This document shows positions 26,108 through 35,115 of a DNA stretch of 64,000 bases, piece by piece. Position 1 is the first letter of the stretch. Every line of letters starts with the position of its first letter. The DNA comes from JAWXCB01 sp034440455 (GTDB lineage Bacteria > Bacteroidota > Bacteroidia > Chitinophagales > CAIOSU01): assembly GCA_034440455.1 (NCBI GenBank), contig JAWXCB010000062.1, forward strand, positions 1 to 64,000, written 5' to 3'. The notes beneath the pieces are model-generated. The model was given only the letters and a program-made list of their open reading frames with translations. It had not been told where the DNA came from and ran no database searches. Both the position numbers and the translations under genes were made by a program.

Positions 26108-27400
26108 ATGAGTAAAACAGGAAAGGTTCTCGTTTTAGCTTATGATTTTCCGCCTTATCCCTCCATTGCAGGTCAGCGCCCCGCAAGCTGGCTGCGCTAT
26201 TTCAAACAACTTGGAGTAGAGCCTCATGTAATTACACGCCATTGGGACGTAGAAATTAATAGCCACATAGATTGTTTTCGCGCAAGCAAAAACAAAACAG
26301 TTCACACAGAACAAACAGTCATAGGAACCATTACCCGGGTTCCCTATTATCCAAACATCAGGGATAGGATGCTAACCGGATTAGGCGAGCAGCGGTTTGT
26401 TTTTTTTAGAAAAGCGATTTCCTTCCTGCTGGAAATTCTAAAATTTCATTTCTTTTATTTTGATAACAGGTCCGACATTTTTCACGAAGCAAGAAAAGCG
26501 CTTCAGCAAAATCGCTATGATGCAATCATTGCGACAGGCGAGCCTTTTATCTTATTCAGATATGCAAGTTTGCTCTCAAAAGAGTTCGGCATTCCCTGGG
26601 TTGCAGATTTTCGCGATGGCTGGTCTATCAATCGAATCAATCCGCCAAAATCATTTGCGGAAAAATTGTTAATGCGTCATGCACATTATTTAGAAAACAA
26701 ACTGATTCCACTGGCAGAATTAATCACAACTGCATCTCCTTCCTATAAAAATGATTTGCAGCAGCTTTTTCCAAATAAGCGAGTTGAAGTTATTTACAAC
26801 GGGTTTGATGATGACACATTGCGCGCGATTCCTGATATTCAGCAAGACAAAGAAATTTTCAGAATTGCTTATGCGGGTACCATTTATCCTTTCCAGCACC
26901 TTGAATCATTTCTGGAAGGGTTTCGGAAATTCATTTTGAATACCAATGCCCGAAACGTAAAAATTATTTTCTACGGAGTTGAATTTTATCCCGAACAGGT
27001 TCAGCGCGTTTTGTCATTTGATTCTTCCTTGTTGCCTTATCTTGAGATGACCGGGAAATTGTCTTATGAAAAAGTATTGATGAACCTGAAGCAAGCGAGC
27101 GTACTTCTCTTGCTTGGCGCGAAAAATAATAATACGCTTTCGGCTAAAATATTTGACTACCTCGCTTCGGAGCGATTTATTCTTTTTGTTCAAAACGACC
27201 ATGGAGTTTTGCAAGAAATCATGCAAAAAAGTAACGGGGGAGCGAGTTGTGAAAATGCAGACGATGTATGTGCCGCGTTAGAGCGTAGTTATTCCGAGCA
27301 TAAACTCAAAGGCGCGGTAACGCAAAATCCGTCAGGCTTTAAAGAATACTCAAGAAAACATCAAGCTCTAAGATTAGTTGAGCTGTTAAAGTCAATTTGA
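26108..27400 (+). CDS. Family 4 glycosyltransferase
   Basis: A 430-residue GT-B fold enzyme. The N-terminal domain starts KVLVLAYDFPPYPSIAGQRPASWLRYF, typical of GT4 proteins with an N-terminal PPxxSIAGQR loop. The C-terminal GT1-type domain has RIAYAGTIYPFQHLESFLEGF, then LLLGAKNNNTLSAKIFDYLASERFILF with the E-x7-E-like region. It is at the right end of the plus-strand polysaccharide genes, and its stop overlaps the convergent minus-strand GT4 gene by 9 bp. Donor and acceptor unknown. Confidence 0.9.
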   Translation: MSKTGKVLVLAYDFPPYPSIAGQRPASWLRYFKQLGVEPHVITRHWDVEINSHIDCFRASKNKTVHTEQTVIGTITRVPYYPNIRDRMLTGLGEQRFVFFRKAISFLLEILKFHFFYFDNRSDIFHEARKALQQNRYDAIIATGEPFILFRYASLLSKEFGIPWVADFRDGWSINRINPPKSFAEKLLMRHAHYLENKLIPLAELITTASPSYKNDLQQLFPNKRVEVIYNGFDDDTLRAIPDIQQDKEIFRIAYAGTIYPFQHLESFLEGFRKFILNTNARNVKIIFYGVEFYPEQVQRVLSFDSSLLPYLEMTGKLSYEKVLMNLKQASVLLLLGAKNNNTLSAKIFDYLASERFILFVQNDHGVLQEIMQKSNGGASCENADDVCAALERSYSEHKLKGAVTQNPSGFKEYSRKHQALRLVELLKSI

Positions 27401-28558
27401 TTGCAGAATGCAGCGATACAATTCCAGCAGTTTATTCATTTCGATAGCGCGGTTTCCGTGCAGGTTCACGCGGGAGAAAGCTCTTTCTAGTAATTCATCC
27501 GGATAAGATTGAAGCGCTGACTCAATTGCGCTTGCCAACTGACGGGCATCGGTTTTATTTATTCGAATGCAGGTGTCATCAAAAAGAATGCTGTCATAAT
27601 CTGCATCGCCCATAATTAATTTACATCGGGCAGACATTGCTTCAAGCGCTGAGTTCGGTGTGCCGTCCGTATGCGGAACCATAATTGTAAGGCTCGCCTT
27701 TTTAAAACAAGTCCATACTTCTTTTGGAGTGAGCCTGTCGAAAATGAGATATTTTAACCCTGCTACATTTTCGATTTCGTCCTTCATTTTCAAAAAATAA
27801 TCATCAGGCTCCATAAAAACATCTTTGCCGTGAATAAACACGAAGGTGTATTCCTCCAGCAGGGTTTTATTTAACAAGCGGATTGCGGCAATCTGCGTCT
27901 CCAAATTATACTGGGGAAACATCCAGCGGGGTGAGAAAATAAATTTCACACCAGCTAAAGGTTGCGGGATGTATTCGCTCGCGTCAAGTTGTGCAATTGT
28001 TTCAACATCTACGCCCGTTCTGATGAGCCGGCAATTCCGGCTGAGGTGAAAGGTGTCCGCGATGCAGTCTATTTGTTTCTGGGATGTTGAAGTAACAAAC
28101 GCTGCTTTTTGAAATGCCCGTCTGAAAATAGAAAACAAGATTTTATTGTGCCAGCCTTTAATCCCTTTTGTAGTTCTCAATCCCGGTATCACTTTTAGTA
28201 TATCAGAACCTCTTGTGGTAAGAATAAATGGAGTCGTCAGGAAAGGGGCGTATAAAGCATGAGGAGTAGTGAATAACATGTGAACGATGTCAATCTTGTG
28301 ATTGTCAATCAGTCCATTTAATTTTTTAACTGAGTTGAAAGTGCTGAAAATATTTTTAAGCGAAAAGGAAGAATAAGCAGGTAAAACGGTGATCCCGTTT
28401 TCAAGAAAGAACTTTTTCGCAGATTGATTTTCCGGTGTTTCAAAAATTGTTTCCCAAATGACGAATTGTTTTATGTCGCTGCGGTTTGAGAAAAATAAAA
28501 TCCATTTGTGGTCATGAATGCTCGTAGGTGTGCAAACGTGCAGGATGTTCAAATTCAA
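27392..28558 (-). CDS. Family 4 glycosyltransferase
   Basis: A 388-residue GT-B enzyme: NILHVCTPTSIHDHKWILFFSN at the start, a linker at ~200 (KFIFSPRWMFPQYNLETQIAAIRLL), and the donor-site motif MVPHTDGTPNSALEAMSARCKLIMGD, with the Glu of SALEAM in the position of the E-x7-E motif. It lies convergent with the preceding GT4 gene and closes the cluster. The last gene of a polysaccharide locus is often the chain-starting or chain-capping transferase, but nothing in the sequence decides this. Confidence 0.88.
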   Translation of the reverse strand: MNLNILHVCTPTSIHDHKWILFFSNRSDIKQFVIWETIFETPENQSAKKFFLENGITVLPAYSSFSLKNIFSTFNSVKKLNGLIDNHKIDIVHMLFTTPHALYAPFLTTPFILTTRGSDILKVIPGLRTTKGIKGWHNKILFSIFRRAFQKAAFVTSTSQKQIDCIADTFHLSRNCRLIRTGVDVETIAQLDASEYIPQPLAGVKFIFSPRWMFPQYNLETQIAAIRLLNKTLLEEYTFVFIHGKDVFMEPDDYFLKMKDEIENVAGLKYLIFDRLTPKEVWTCFKKASLTIMVPHTDGTPNSALEAMSARCKLIMGDADYDSILFDDTCIRINKTDARQLASAIESALQSYPDELLERAFSRVNLHGNRAIEMNKLLELYRCILQSN

Positions 28559-28678
28559 GGTTGTTTGCGCAAATATACCTCAGAAAATAGCCGGGCTTTC
28601 AAAACTCGGGGCTATTAAAACCTTGTAATGCAGATGGAAGGTTTAAAAATAAAAGTGTTAGCGCTTGTTCCTGACGAT

Positions 28679-28716
28679 AAAAAAAAAGAGGCTGTCCCAT
28701 TGAACGGGACAGCCTC
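28679..28716 (-). terminator. Strong intrinsic terminator of the DUF4397 gene
   Basis: A perfect 11-bp GC-rich stem (GAGGCTGTCCC with GGGACAGCCTC) and a seven-base loop, followed on the minus strand by nine T residues. It starts 25 bases after the stop of the DUF4397 gene. Confidence 0.92.
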
Positions 28717-28740
28717 ACCCAAAACATAAAACACAATTCT

Positions 28741-31191
28741 TTATTCTACAAACACAGGTTGTGAAACTTTTAGTTTTTCACCTGCCTCAATCTGCACCAT
28801 GTAGTAGCCTGTTTCCAACCCGATGATGTTTGCGCGCAACGTGTGATTGCCGGCAGCGAGTTCGCCTGCCTGTATGCTTCTCACTAATTCACCTGCTGTG
28901 GTAAAAAGATTCATGCGCACTTCGCTTGTCTTTTCCAATGCGAAGTCAACATTCACCAATTCAGTAGTTGGATTGGGATAAAATTTCACATTGCGGATGA
29001 ACACATTCTGTTCATCAACGCTTGTGTAAAGCGGCAATGCAACCAATGCACCACCGGAAGGAAGCGCGGCATATAATCCAAACGCTGCGCCATTGCTGTT
29101 GTTTGCAGGATTCAGAAAGCCTGAAGCAAGCACTGTCAAAGCAGCATCTTCCAATCCTAATGTTGCGAGCGGAGCAGCGAAAGCGGCAACTGTCGTTGTG
29201 CCGGTTTCATCGCGCACTTCAATCACGTAATCAGCAGTGCCCAATTCCAAATAGCCTGCAAAATCATTGTAAGAAGCATCGTTCACAATTTCACCTGCGC
29301 CCACGCCTGTTTCATAAATATCAACTGTTGGAGCATCAGTAGAACCGTGATATACGAGTACATCTGTTTTGCTCATGCCTTGTTGATTTGCTTCTTCACG
29401 CGCACCGGTGAAGATGTGCAATTCAAACGGCTGTGCAGGATTATACCCTGAACCGCTGATGATGCCATTTGCAATTGCGATATACTTTTCGTCCGTTACA
29501 AGCGAACCGATGTTAATCGTTGCAACTGCCTGACTTGCGCTTGTGCTGTTTGCCGGAGCGAATGCAATGCTGAGAGGAAGATTTGACGGCAAATCAACAA
29601 ATGCCGTGGCTGTTCTGAAAGCAACATCTTCCACTTTTGCAATTTCATCTCCGATTGCGTCAATTACATACACGTCCACTGTTGCGGCAGCCGCATCAGC
29701 AGAGTTGTGAATTACCTGCACACGCGCAGTTTCAATTTCAGGAAGCGGGAAAGTAGTGCCTGTTGGAAGCGCAACCCAAATTCCAAAGGGCGCGCCATTT
29801 GCAGGATTTAAAAACCCTGATGCAAATGCAATCGCTGCTGCACCGGAAGCAGTGCCGAGCGGAGCGTAATAGGATTTTACAGTTGTTGTGCCGGAAGCGT
29901 CTTTCACATCAATGATGTATTCCGTTGCGGGAACGCTTGCATAACCAGCGCTTGATTCAAGATAAGAAAGGTCATCAGCGAGTGTTGCAACACCGCGCGC
30001 AACAATGTCAACCGTAGGCGCGTCAATTGAACCATGATGAATTAAAATATCTGCGTTGGAAGGATTCGTTCCGGTTTCCTGCGCGGGACCAAGCGCAATC
30101 AGCGTGAAAGAAGGATTCACTCCATCCGGATTGATGCCTGATTTGCCGGTTGTGTCAGCAAGCCCGTCAGCAATGATTACATATTTTCCGCCATCCATCA
30201 ACGCAGTTCCGAAATCAATTTTTCCTAATGTGCCATTATCTGCATTTGCGCTGTTGGGCGCATTCAGGGAAACAACAGTCGGATAGCCTGTCTGTACATC
30301 AAAAAATTCTGTCGCTTCGCGGAAGGATAAATCGTTCAATGCAGTTGAACCCTGCAATCCGTTTACATATAAATCTACTGTAGCCGTAAGAGGGTCGGGA
30401 GAATTATGAATCACTTGTACACGCGCTGTTCCCGGAGTGGGCAGCGTCAGCACTGTTCCGTCAGGCAATGCTGCAAACAAGCCGAAAGCTGCGCCATTGT
30501 TATTGTTCGCAGGAGTTAAGAAACCGGATGCGAATACAACGATTGCCGCATCAGCAGCGCCACTGAGGTCAGCTATGAACGTAGCGATAGTTGCTGTTCC
30601 TGTTTCATCTTTCACATCCAGCGCATAAGCTGCTGCGGGAATATTTGCATAGCCGGCAGTGAAATCGGTATAAGCCAAATCATTAATGAGCGCAATCGGT
30701 GCGCCACCGCCTGTGCGCGCATCTACGTCAACGGTGGGCGCATCGGTAGAGCCGTGAAACACAAGCACATCCACGTTTCCACTCACCGAACTTGTTTCGC
30801 GTCCGGCAGTAGGATAGAGGCTGAACCCAATGCTTACGCCATCAGGATTTGCAGCAAAGCCGCTGCCTACAAGACCGTTGGCAAAGAGCACATAAGTTTC
30901 GCCAACCATCAACGGACCAACTGGAAAAGTTGCGATTGCATCTCCAACTGATGTGCTTGTTGAAGGAGCAACAGCAACACTTAACGCAACACCTGCGGCA
31001 ACATCCGTGTAAGGAGTTGCTGTGCGAAATCCAAAGTCATCAAGCAACAGACCTCCGTTGACATATACGTCAACAGATGCTGCCGCAGGGTCTGCTGCAT
31101 TATGAATTACTTGTAGCCGCGCTGTTTGTGCGAACACGCTGCTTATGCTTGCAAGCAGAAAAGGGAGCATTGTAAAAATTTTTTGTTTCAT
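28741..31191 (-). CDS. Secreted DUF4397-repeat protein with T9SS sorting signal
   Basis: An 816-residue secreted protein with a clear signal peptide (MKQKIFTMLPFLLASISSVFAQ). It has three large repeats, each a pair of DUF4397 domains opening with ARLQVIHNAADP, ARVQVIHNSPDP or ARVQVIHNSADA (at ~23, ~255 and ~490), with DVLVFHGSTDAPTVDVDART, DILIHHGSIDAPTVDIV and DVLVYHGSTDAPTVDIYE in the second half. A type A sorting domain (NVKFYPNPTTELVNVDFAL) ends the protein, so it is exported by T9SS to the surface. The domain is found in S-layer-like and adhesin proteins; binding partners are unknown. It is followed by a strong terminator and shares an upstream gap with the carotenoid genes. Confidence 0.92.
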   Translation of the reverse strand: MKQKIFTMLPFLLASISSVFAQTARLQVIHNAADPAAASVDVYVNGGLLLDDFGFRTATPYTDVAAGVALSVAVAPSTSTSVGDAIATFPVGPLMVGETYVLFANGLVGSGFAANPDGVSIGFSLYPTAGRETSSVSGNVDVLVFHGSTDAPTVDVDARTGGGAPIALINDLAYTDFTAGYANIPAAAYALDVKDETGTATIATFIADLSGAADAAIVVFASGFLTPANNNNGAAFGLFAALPDGTVLTLPTPGTARVQVIHNSPDPLTATVDLYVNGLQGSTALNDLSFREATEFFDVQTGYPTVVSLNAPNSANADNGTLGKIDFGTALMDGGKYVIIADGLADTTGKSGINPDGVNPSFTLIALGPAQETGTNPSNADILIHHGSIDAPTVDIVARGVATLADDLSYLESSAGYASVPATEYIIDVKDASGTTTVKSYYAPLGTASGAAAIAFASGFLNPANGAPFGIWVALPTGTTFPLPEIETARVQVIHNSADAAAATVDVYVIDAIGDEIAKVEDVAFRTATAFVDLPSNLPLSIAFAPANSTSASQAVATINIGSLVTDEKYIAIANGIISGSGYNPAQPFELHIFTGAREEANQQGMSKTDVLVYHGSTDAPTVDIYETGVGAGEIVNDASYNDFAGYLELGTADYVIEVRDETGTTTVAAFAAPLATLGLEDAALTVLASGFLNPANNSNGAAFGLYAALPSGGALVALPLYTSVDEQNVFIRNVKFYPNPTTELVNVDFALEKTSEVRMNLFTTAGELVRSIQAGELAAGNHTLRANIIGLETGYYMVQIEAGEKLKVSQPVFVE

Positions 31192-31231
31192 TGGTGTTTG
31201 TTTTTTTGGTAGAATAAATTTTTGTTTTGAA

Positions 31232-31244
31232 TTTAACTGTTAAA
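31232..31244. promoter_or_regulatory. Candidate operator palindrome between the DUF4397 and carotenoid genes
   Basis: TTTAAC-T-GTTAAA is a perfect 13-bp palindrome in the 125-bp divergent gap, 73 bases upstream of the FAD oxidoreductase start. A B12-binding MerR regulator ends the locus, and such proteins bind paired palindromes, but one short AT-rich palindrome can arise by chance. Confidence 0.3.
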
Positions 31245-31316
31245 ACAAGCAGGGTTGAAAATTGTTTTTAGATTGCAGAAATAATTTCAAAAAAAATTAA
31301 CCAACTGACTGAATCA

Positions 31317-32825
31317 ATGCTTGCAGCGCTTATTAAGAAAAGACTAAAGAATTATAAAATACAGGTTGCTGACATTGACGCATCGTTGGAGCAAAAACTG
31401 CGAAAGTCAAAAAGCGTTGCGGTAATCGGTAGCGGACTTGCGGGACTAAGCGCAGCTACTACGCTGGCAGAGCGCGGCTTCAAAGTGACTGTAATTGAAA
31501 AGAGTAATTACATCGGGGGGAAGACAGGAGCATGGCAGCATACCTTCAAGGATGGCTACACCGTGACGATTGACCACGGGTTTCATGCTTTTTTTTATCA
31601 GTATTACAACCTGTGGAATTTCATAGAGAAGATGCAAGTGAAGAAATTCATGCGCCCGATTGAAGAATATCTTGTGCTGAATCACCAAAAAGAGAAACTC
31701 AGTTTTAAGGGAATTGCAAAAACTCCGTTGCTGAATATTTTGTCGCTGGGGTGGAAGGGCTTTTACAGTTTCTTTGAAATTCTTCGCAAGCCGCAAAGCA
31801 TGGAAATGGCTGCGTTTCTGAATTACAGCGAGGATACTACTTTTAAAAAGTATGACAAGCAGTCGTTTGCTGAATTTACGGGGCGATTACAACTTCCAAA
31901 AAATTTACGCTTAGTATTCAACTCGTTTTCAAGAGCATTTTTCGCAGAGCCGCAGCAGATGTCTATGGCAGAGTTGATGAAGAGTTTTCACTTTTTTTAT
32001 CTCAGTCACGATTATGGAATTGACTATGATTATTTCATGGGAAATTATGACGACTGCTTGTTGAAGCCCACAAAAGAATATCTTGAAAAATCAGGCGCGG
32101 TATTTTTTATCAATGAAAAAGTGGAGCGCATTGAAAAAACCATGCACGGAATTCGCGTCAACAACAGCGAGTTTGATTATGCGGTTGTCGCTGCGGATGT
32201 GAAAGGAACAAAGAGGATTGCGCAAAATAGCGATTGGATAAAAAAGGAAACTCCGCAGTATTACAATCAACTGAATAGTTTGCAACATGCAAATGGCTAC
32301 GCAGTGTACAAGCTCTGGATAAAAGGGCGCATCGAAGAAACAATCCCGGTGTTTGTGATTACTGACCGACTGAAGGCACTTGATGCAGTAACTGTGTTTG
32401 ATGCTTTTGATGCAGAAGCAAAGAAGTGGGCTGATGAAAACAATGGAACAGTATTGGAGTTGCATTGTTATTCAGTAACACCGGAATTTTATGACCGTGA
32501 AAAAATCAGCAAGCAATTTCTCGCAGAGTTGTATCATTACTTCCCTGTGCTAATTGAAAAAGAAATCGTGTATGAATATTTGCAATTAGACAACAACTTC
32601 TCTTCTTTTCAAATGAATCAGCATGACAGCAGACCATCGTATCAATCACCATTGCCGCAGGTGAAGTTTGCGGGCGATTGGGTGAAGCTGCCAATTCCGG
32701 CAATGCTGATGGAAGCGGCATTCAGCTCGGGACTTTTTGCAGCGAATGAAATTTTAGCGCAGGAAAAGTTGCAGGCAGCGCCTATTTGGTCAGTTCCCTT
32801 AAATGGTTTGTTGCATGGAAATTAG
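31317..32825 (+). CDS. FAD-dependent oxidoreductase, carotenoid-desaturase-like
   Basis: A 502-residue flavoprotein. After a ~32-residue N-terminal extension comes the dinucleotide-binding motif AVIGSGLAGLSAATTLAERGFKVTVIEKSNYIGGK, typical of the amine oxidase/phytoene desaturase superfamily. The C-terminal FAD-contact motif is VKFAGDWVKLPIPAMLMEAAFSSGLFAANEIL. It resembles CrtU/zeta-carotene desaturase-type enzymes more than CrtI. It forms a tight unit with the next two genes (11-bp overlap, then a 4-bp overlap), with a lycopene cyclase and a CarH-like regulator, so it probably desaturates, isomerises or aromatises a carotenoid. Reaction not provable here. Confidence 0.85.
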   Translation: MLAALIKKRLKNYKIQVADIDASLEQKLRKSKSVAVIGSGLAGLSAATTLAERGFKVTVIEKSNYIGGKTGAWQHTFKDGYTVTIDHGFHAFFYQYYNLWNFIEKMQVKKFMRPIEEYLVLNHQKEKLSFKGIAKTPLLNILSLGWKGFYSFFEILRKPQSMEMAAFLNYSEDTTFKKYDKQSFAEFTGRLQLPKNLRLVFNSFSRAFFAEPQQMSMAELMKSFHFFYLSHDYGIDYDYFMGNYDDCLLKPTKEYLEKSGAVFFINEKVERIEKTMHGIRVNNSEFDYAVVAADVKGTKRIAQNSDWIKKETPQYYNQLNSLQHANGYAVYKLWIKGRIEETIPVFVITDRLKALDAVTVFDAFDAEAKKWADENNGTVLELHCYSVTPEFYDREKISKQFLAELYHYFPVLIEKEIVYEYLQLDNNFSSFQMNQHDSRPSYQSPLPQVKFAGDWVKLPIPAMLMEAAFSSGLFAANEILAQEKLQAAPIWSVPLNGLLHGN

Positions 32826-33339
32826 CGCGCGACTTTTTATTTTTTTCTTTTTGAGTTGGAATTCTGTTTCAGCACAATTATCGTTACCTCAACTGCGCGA
32901 ACTTTATTTAGCTGCCGTAGAGAACCGCGAGCAATCGGATAAGTTCATGCAATACATGAATTCGGTCAAACACGAAGATGCGCTGCTCCATGCTTATTTT
33001 GCGTCTGCGCAAGCGTTGGTTTCAAAGCATCTTTCCGGTCCATCCGACAAACTGAAATATTTGCGGTTAGCCGACAAATCATTTGAAGAGGCAATTCAAA
33101 AAAATCCAAACGATGCGGAAGTGCGTTTTCTGCGCTTTTCCGTGCAACTGCATTTGCCCCGCTTTCTTGGTTACAGCGATGATATGGAAAACGACATCGA
33201 AGGGATGCTGCAAAAAATTCCACACACGAAATCACTGCAAGATTATCCTGATTGGCTGAAGACAGTAATTGGTTTTATGCTTGATTCCGGAGAGTGTTCA
33301 GATACACAGGAAGCAAAATTCAAAGCCCTGCTGAAGTGA
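32815..33339 (+). CDS. Secreted TPR-like hypothetical protein of the carotenoid locus
   Basis: A 174-residue protein with an N-terminal signal peptide (MEISARLFIFFFLSWNSVSAQ) and a helical body in TPR style (ENREQSDKFMQYMNSVKHEDALLHAYFASAQALVSKH, then NPNDAEVRFLRFSVQLHLP). I start it at the ATG in MEISAR, which overlaps the oxidoreductase stop by 11 bp; four more codons upstream are possible. Its end overlaps the cyclase start as GTGA. The tight packing suggests a role with the carotenoid enzymes, for example as a periplasmic helper. No known function. Confidence 0.8.
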   Translation: MEISARLFIFFFLSWNSVSAQLSLPQLRELYLAAVENREQSDKFMQYMNSVKHEDALLHAYFASAQALVSKHLSGPSDKLKYLRLADKSFEEAIQKNPNDAEVRFLRFSVQLHLPRFLGYSDDMENDIEGMLQKIPHTKSLQDYPDWLKTVIGFMLDSGECSDTQEAKFKALLK

Positions 33340-34007
33340 AATACACATACCTCCTCATTAACATCTTCACGATTATCGGTCCGCTCTTGAGTTCGTTTGA
33401 GCGCAAGGTAAATTTTAAGGCAAAGTGGAAATATGCGCTTGCTGCAAACGTGTTCGTTGCAATTCCGTTTCTTATTTGGGATGTATTTTTTACCAAGCAG
33501 GGCGTGTGGGGCTTCAACGCGGAGTATTGCATCGGCACTGATTTAGCCGGTATGCCAATTGAAGAGTGGCTGTTTTTTTTTACTGTGCCTTTCGCTTGCC
33601 TGCTGATTTATGAAACGGTATGTACGCTTCGACCAACTCCAACTTTCAGCAGAATTTCGCTGCATGTCGCAACGATTGCGGGAACGCTGCTGCTTGCGCT
33701 TGCAATAGTTTTCAGCAATCAAATCTATACTGTGGTTGGTTTTTCGCTTGCAGGTTTGTTGCTGTTGACACACGGATTGATTTTGAAGCAGAAATATTTT
33801 TCCAACTTCTGGATTGCTTATCTCATCCACCTCCTTCCTTTTTTCATTGTGAATGGCATACTCACTTACCTGCCTGTTGTGTGGTACAACGATGCAGAAA
33901 ACTTCGGCATTCGCATGGGCACAATTCCAATTGAAGACAGCATTTATTCTTTACTGCTGTTGTTGGGAAATATCACGGTGTATGAGTTATTGCAGCGCAG
34001 AAACTGA
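33336..34007 (+). CDS. Lycopene cyclase of the fused CrtYc-CrtYd type
   Basis: A 223-residue polytopic membrane protein with two similar halves, each a lycopene cyclase domain as in the heterodimeric CrtYc/CrtYd enzymes. The first half has GMPIEEWLFFFTVPFACLLIYETV and the second GTIPIEDSIYSLLLLLGNITVYELL, so both PxEE/PxED-like motifs are kept. It converts the psi ends of lycopene into beta rings. The start is GTG: it overlaps the previous stop as GTGA and gives the family N-terminus (MKYTYLLINIFTIIGPLLSSF); a further GTG upstream would add 14 residues. Both subunit halves are in one chain, as in many Bacteroidota. Confidence 0.9.
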   Translation: MKYTYLLINIFTIIGPLLSSFERKVNFKAKWKYALAANVFVAIPFLIWDVFFTKQGVWGFNAEYCIGTDLAGMPIEEWLFFFTVPFACLLIYETVCTLRPTPTFSRISLHVATIAGTLLLALAIVFSNQIYTVVGFSLAGLLLLTHGLILKQKYFSNFWIAYLIHLLPFFIVNGILTYLPVVWYNDAENFGIRMGTIPIEDSIYSLLLLLGNITVYELLQRRN

Positions 34008-34143
34008 ACTTGTCCTGCCGGACTACTTCCAGCATCCCCTGATTCTAAAATTTCAGGGAGAATGGAGCAGGATAGTAAAACTATTTACTCTCTTATTTGT
34101 TCAGGATTTCAACTACTTTTATTAAACAATAATTTCCTCAGTC

Positions 34144-35043
34144 TTGGGTCAATATTCTATCAGTGAATTGGAAAAATTATGCGGTATAAAGGCGCACACC
34201 ATCCGTATTTGGGAGAGGCGCTATGACCTGCGTTATCTTGACACACAGCGCACCGACACCAACATCCGCTACTATAGTGATGACGACCTGAAATACATGC
34301 TGAACCTTTCGCTCTTAGTGAATAACGGCATTAAGATTTCAAAAGCTGCGCGTATGTCTAAAGAGGAAATCAATGCTACGGTAAATAGACTAACACAGGC
34401 TGCTGATTCGCACGAATTTGAAATCAATACGTTTTTAGTTGCTATGTCGGAGTTTGACGAGGCGCGTTTTGACAGGCAGGCAACGGCTTGCATCATGAAA
34501 TATGGCGTGGAGCAAACCGTGCTGAACATCATTTATCCCTTCCTGCACAAAATCGGCATCCTGTGGCAAACGGGTGCAATTAATCCCGCGCAGGAGCATT
34601 TTGTTTCGAACCTTATCCGGCAAAAGTTGCGTGTTGCAATTGACGGACTTGTGATTCCCGATGCGCGGCTTACAAAAAAATATTTGCTGTTTCTTCCTGA
34701 AGGCGAGCAGCATGACATCGGTTTGTTATTTGCGAATTACCTGATTCGCTCGCGTGGCTTTCACACGCTGTATCTCGGGCAGAGCGTTCCAATAGAAAAC
34801 CTGCTGGAGACCAATATATTTTACAAAGCGGATTACCTGTTCACCATCATTACGAGCGCATTTCGGGGAGAAGAGTTGATGGAGTATCTCCACCTGCTTT
34901 CAAAAACTTTTTCAAAAACTGAAATACTTGTTTCCGGCTTGCTTTTGGAAGATAAGGAGATTAAAAAAGCGCCTGCGCATATCAAGATGCTGAAAAGTGT
35001 AGAGGATACGATGGCGCATTTGGAGAAAGAAAAGGGAAGCTGA
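34144..35043 (+). CDS. carH: CarH-like B12-dependent MerR photoreceptor regulator
   Basis: A 299-residue repressor-type protein: a MerR winged helix-turn-helix at 1-70 (YSISELEKLCGIKAHTIRIWERRY), a helical bundle cap at ~85-165, and a B12-binding Rossmann domain at ~180-290. The residues that define CarH light sensing in Thermus thermophilus are all kept: Trp141 then nine residues to Glu151-His152, and the cobalamin-binding E-x-H-x-x-G with His190 (EQHDIG). The start is TTG; the frame has a stop seven codons upstream and no ATG. It follows the lycopene cyclase, and in CarH systems adenosylcobalamin-bound tetramer blocks carotenoid genes until light breaks the Co-C bond. Regulation of this locus is inferred. 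Confidence 0.92.
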   Translation: MGQYSISELEKLCGIKAHTIRIWERRYDLRYLDTQRTDTNIRYYSDDDLKYMLNLSLLVNNGIKISKAARMSKEEINATVNRLTQAADSHEFEINTFLVAMSEFDEARFDRQATACIMKYGVEQTVLNIIYPFLHKIGILWQTGAINPAQEHFVSNLIRQKLRVAIDGLVIPDARLTKKYLLFLPEGEQHDIGLLFANYLIRSRGFHTLYLGQSVPIENLLETNIFYKADYLFTIITSAFRGEELMEYLHLLSKTFSKTEILVSGLLLEDKEIKKAPAHIKMLKSVEDTMAHLEKEKGS

Positions 35044-35061
35044 ATTTCATGTGCAAGCAGA

Positions 35062-35101
35062 AAAAAAAGCCCGCCTGCTTTTAGACAGAACGGGCTTTTA
35101 A
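35062..35101. terminator. Bidirectional terminator after carH
   Basis: A stem of AAAAGCCCG with CGGGCTTTT, carrying an inner CTG/CAG pair, with an A run before and a T run after it. It fits an intrinsic terminator for carH on the plus strand and the 540-residue gene on the minus strand. Confidence 0.8.
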
Positions 35102-35115
35102 ATTTGAAGACTAAC

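Noticed and set aside
28741..31191. Repeated segments in this region as a CRISPR-like or DNA repeat
   Set aside because: The repeats are coding DUF4397 domains in one frame, with protein-level rather than exact DNA identity and no spacers.
33853..34125. Extra open frame over the end of the lycopene cyclase gene
   Set aside because: It overlaps a real gene in another frame, is Cys/His/Trp-rich in a non-protein-like way and has no coding signals.
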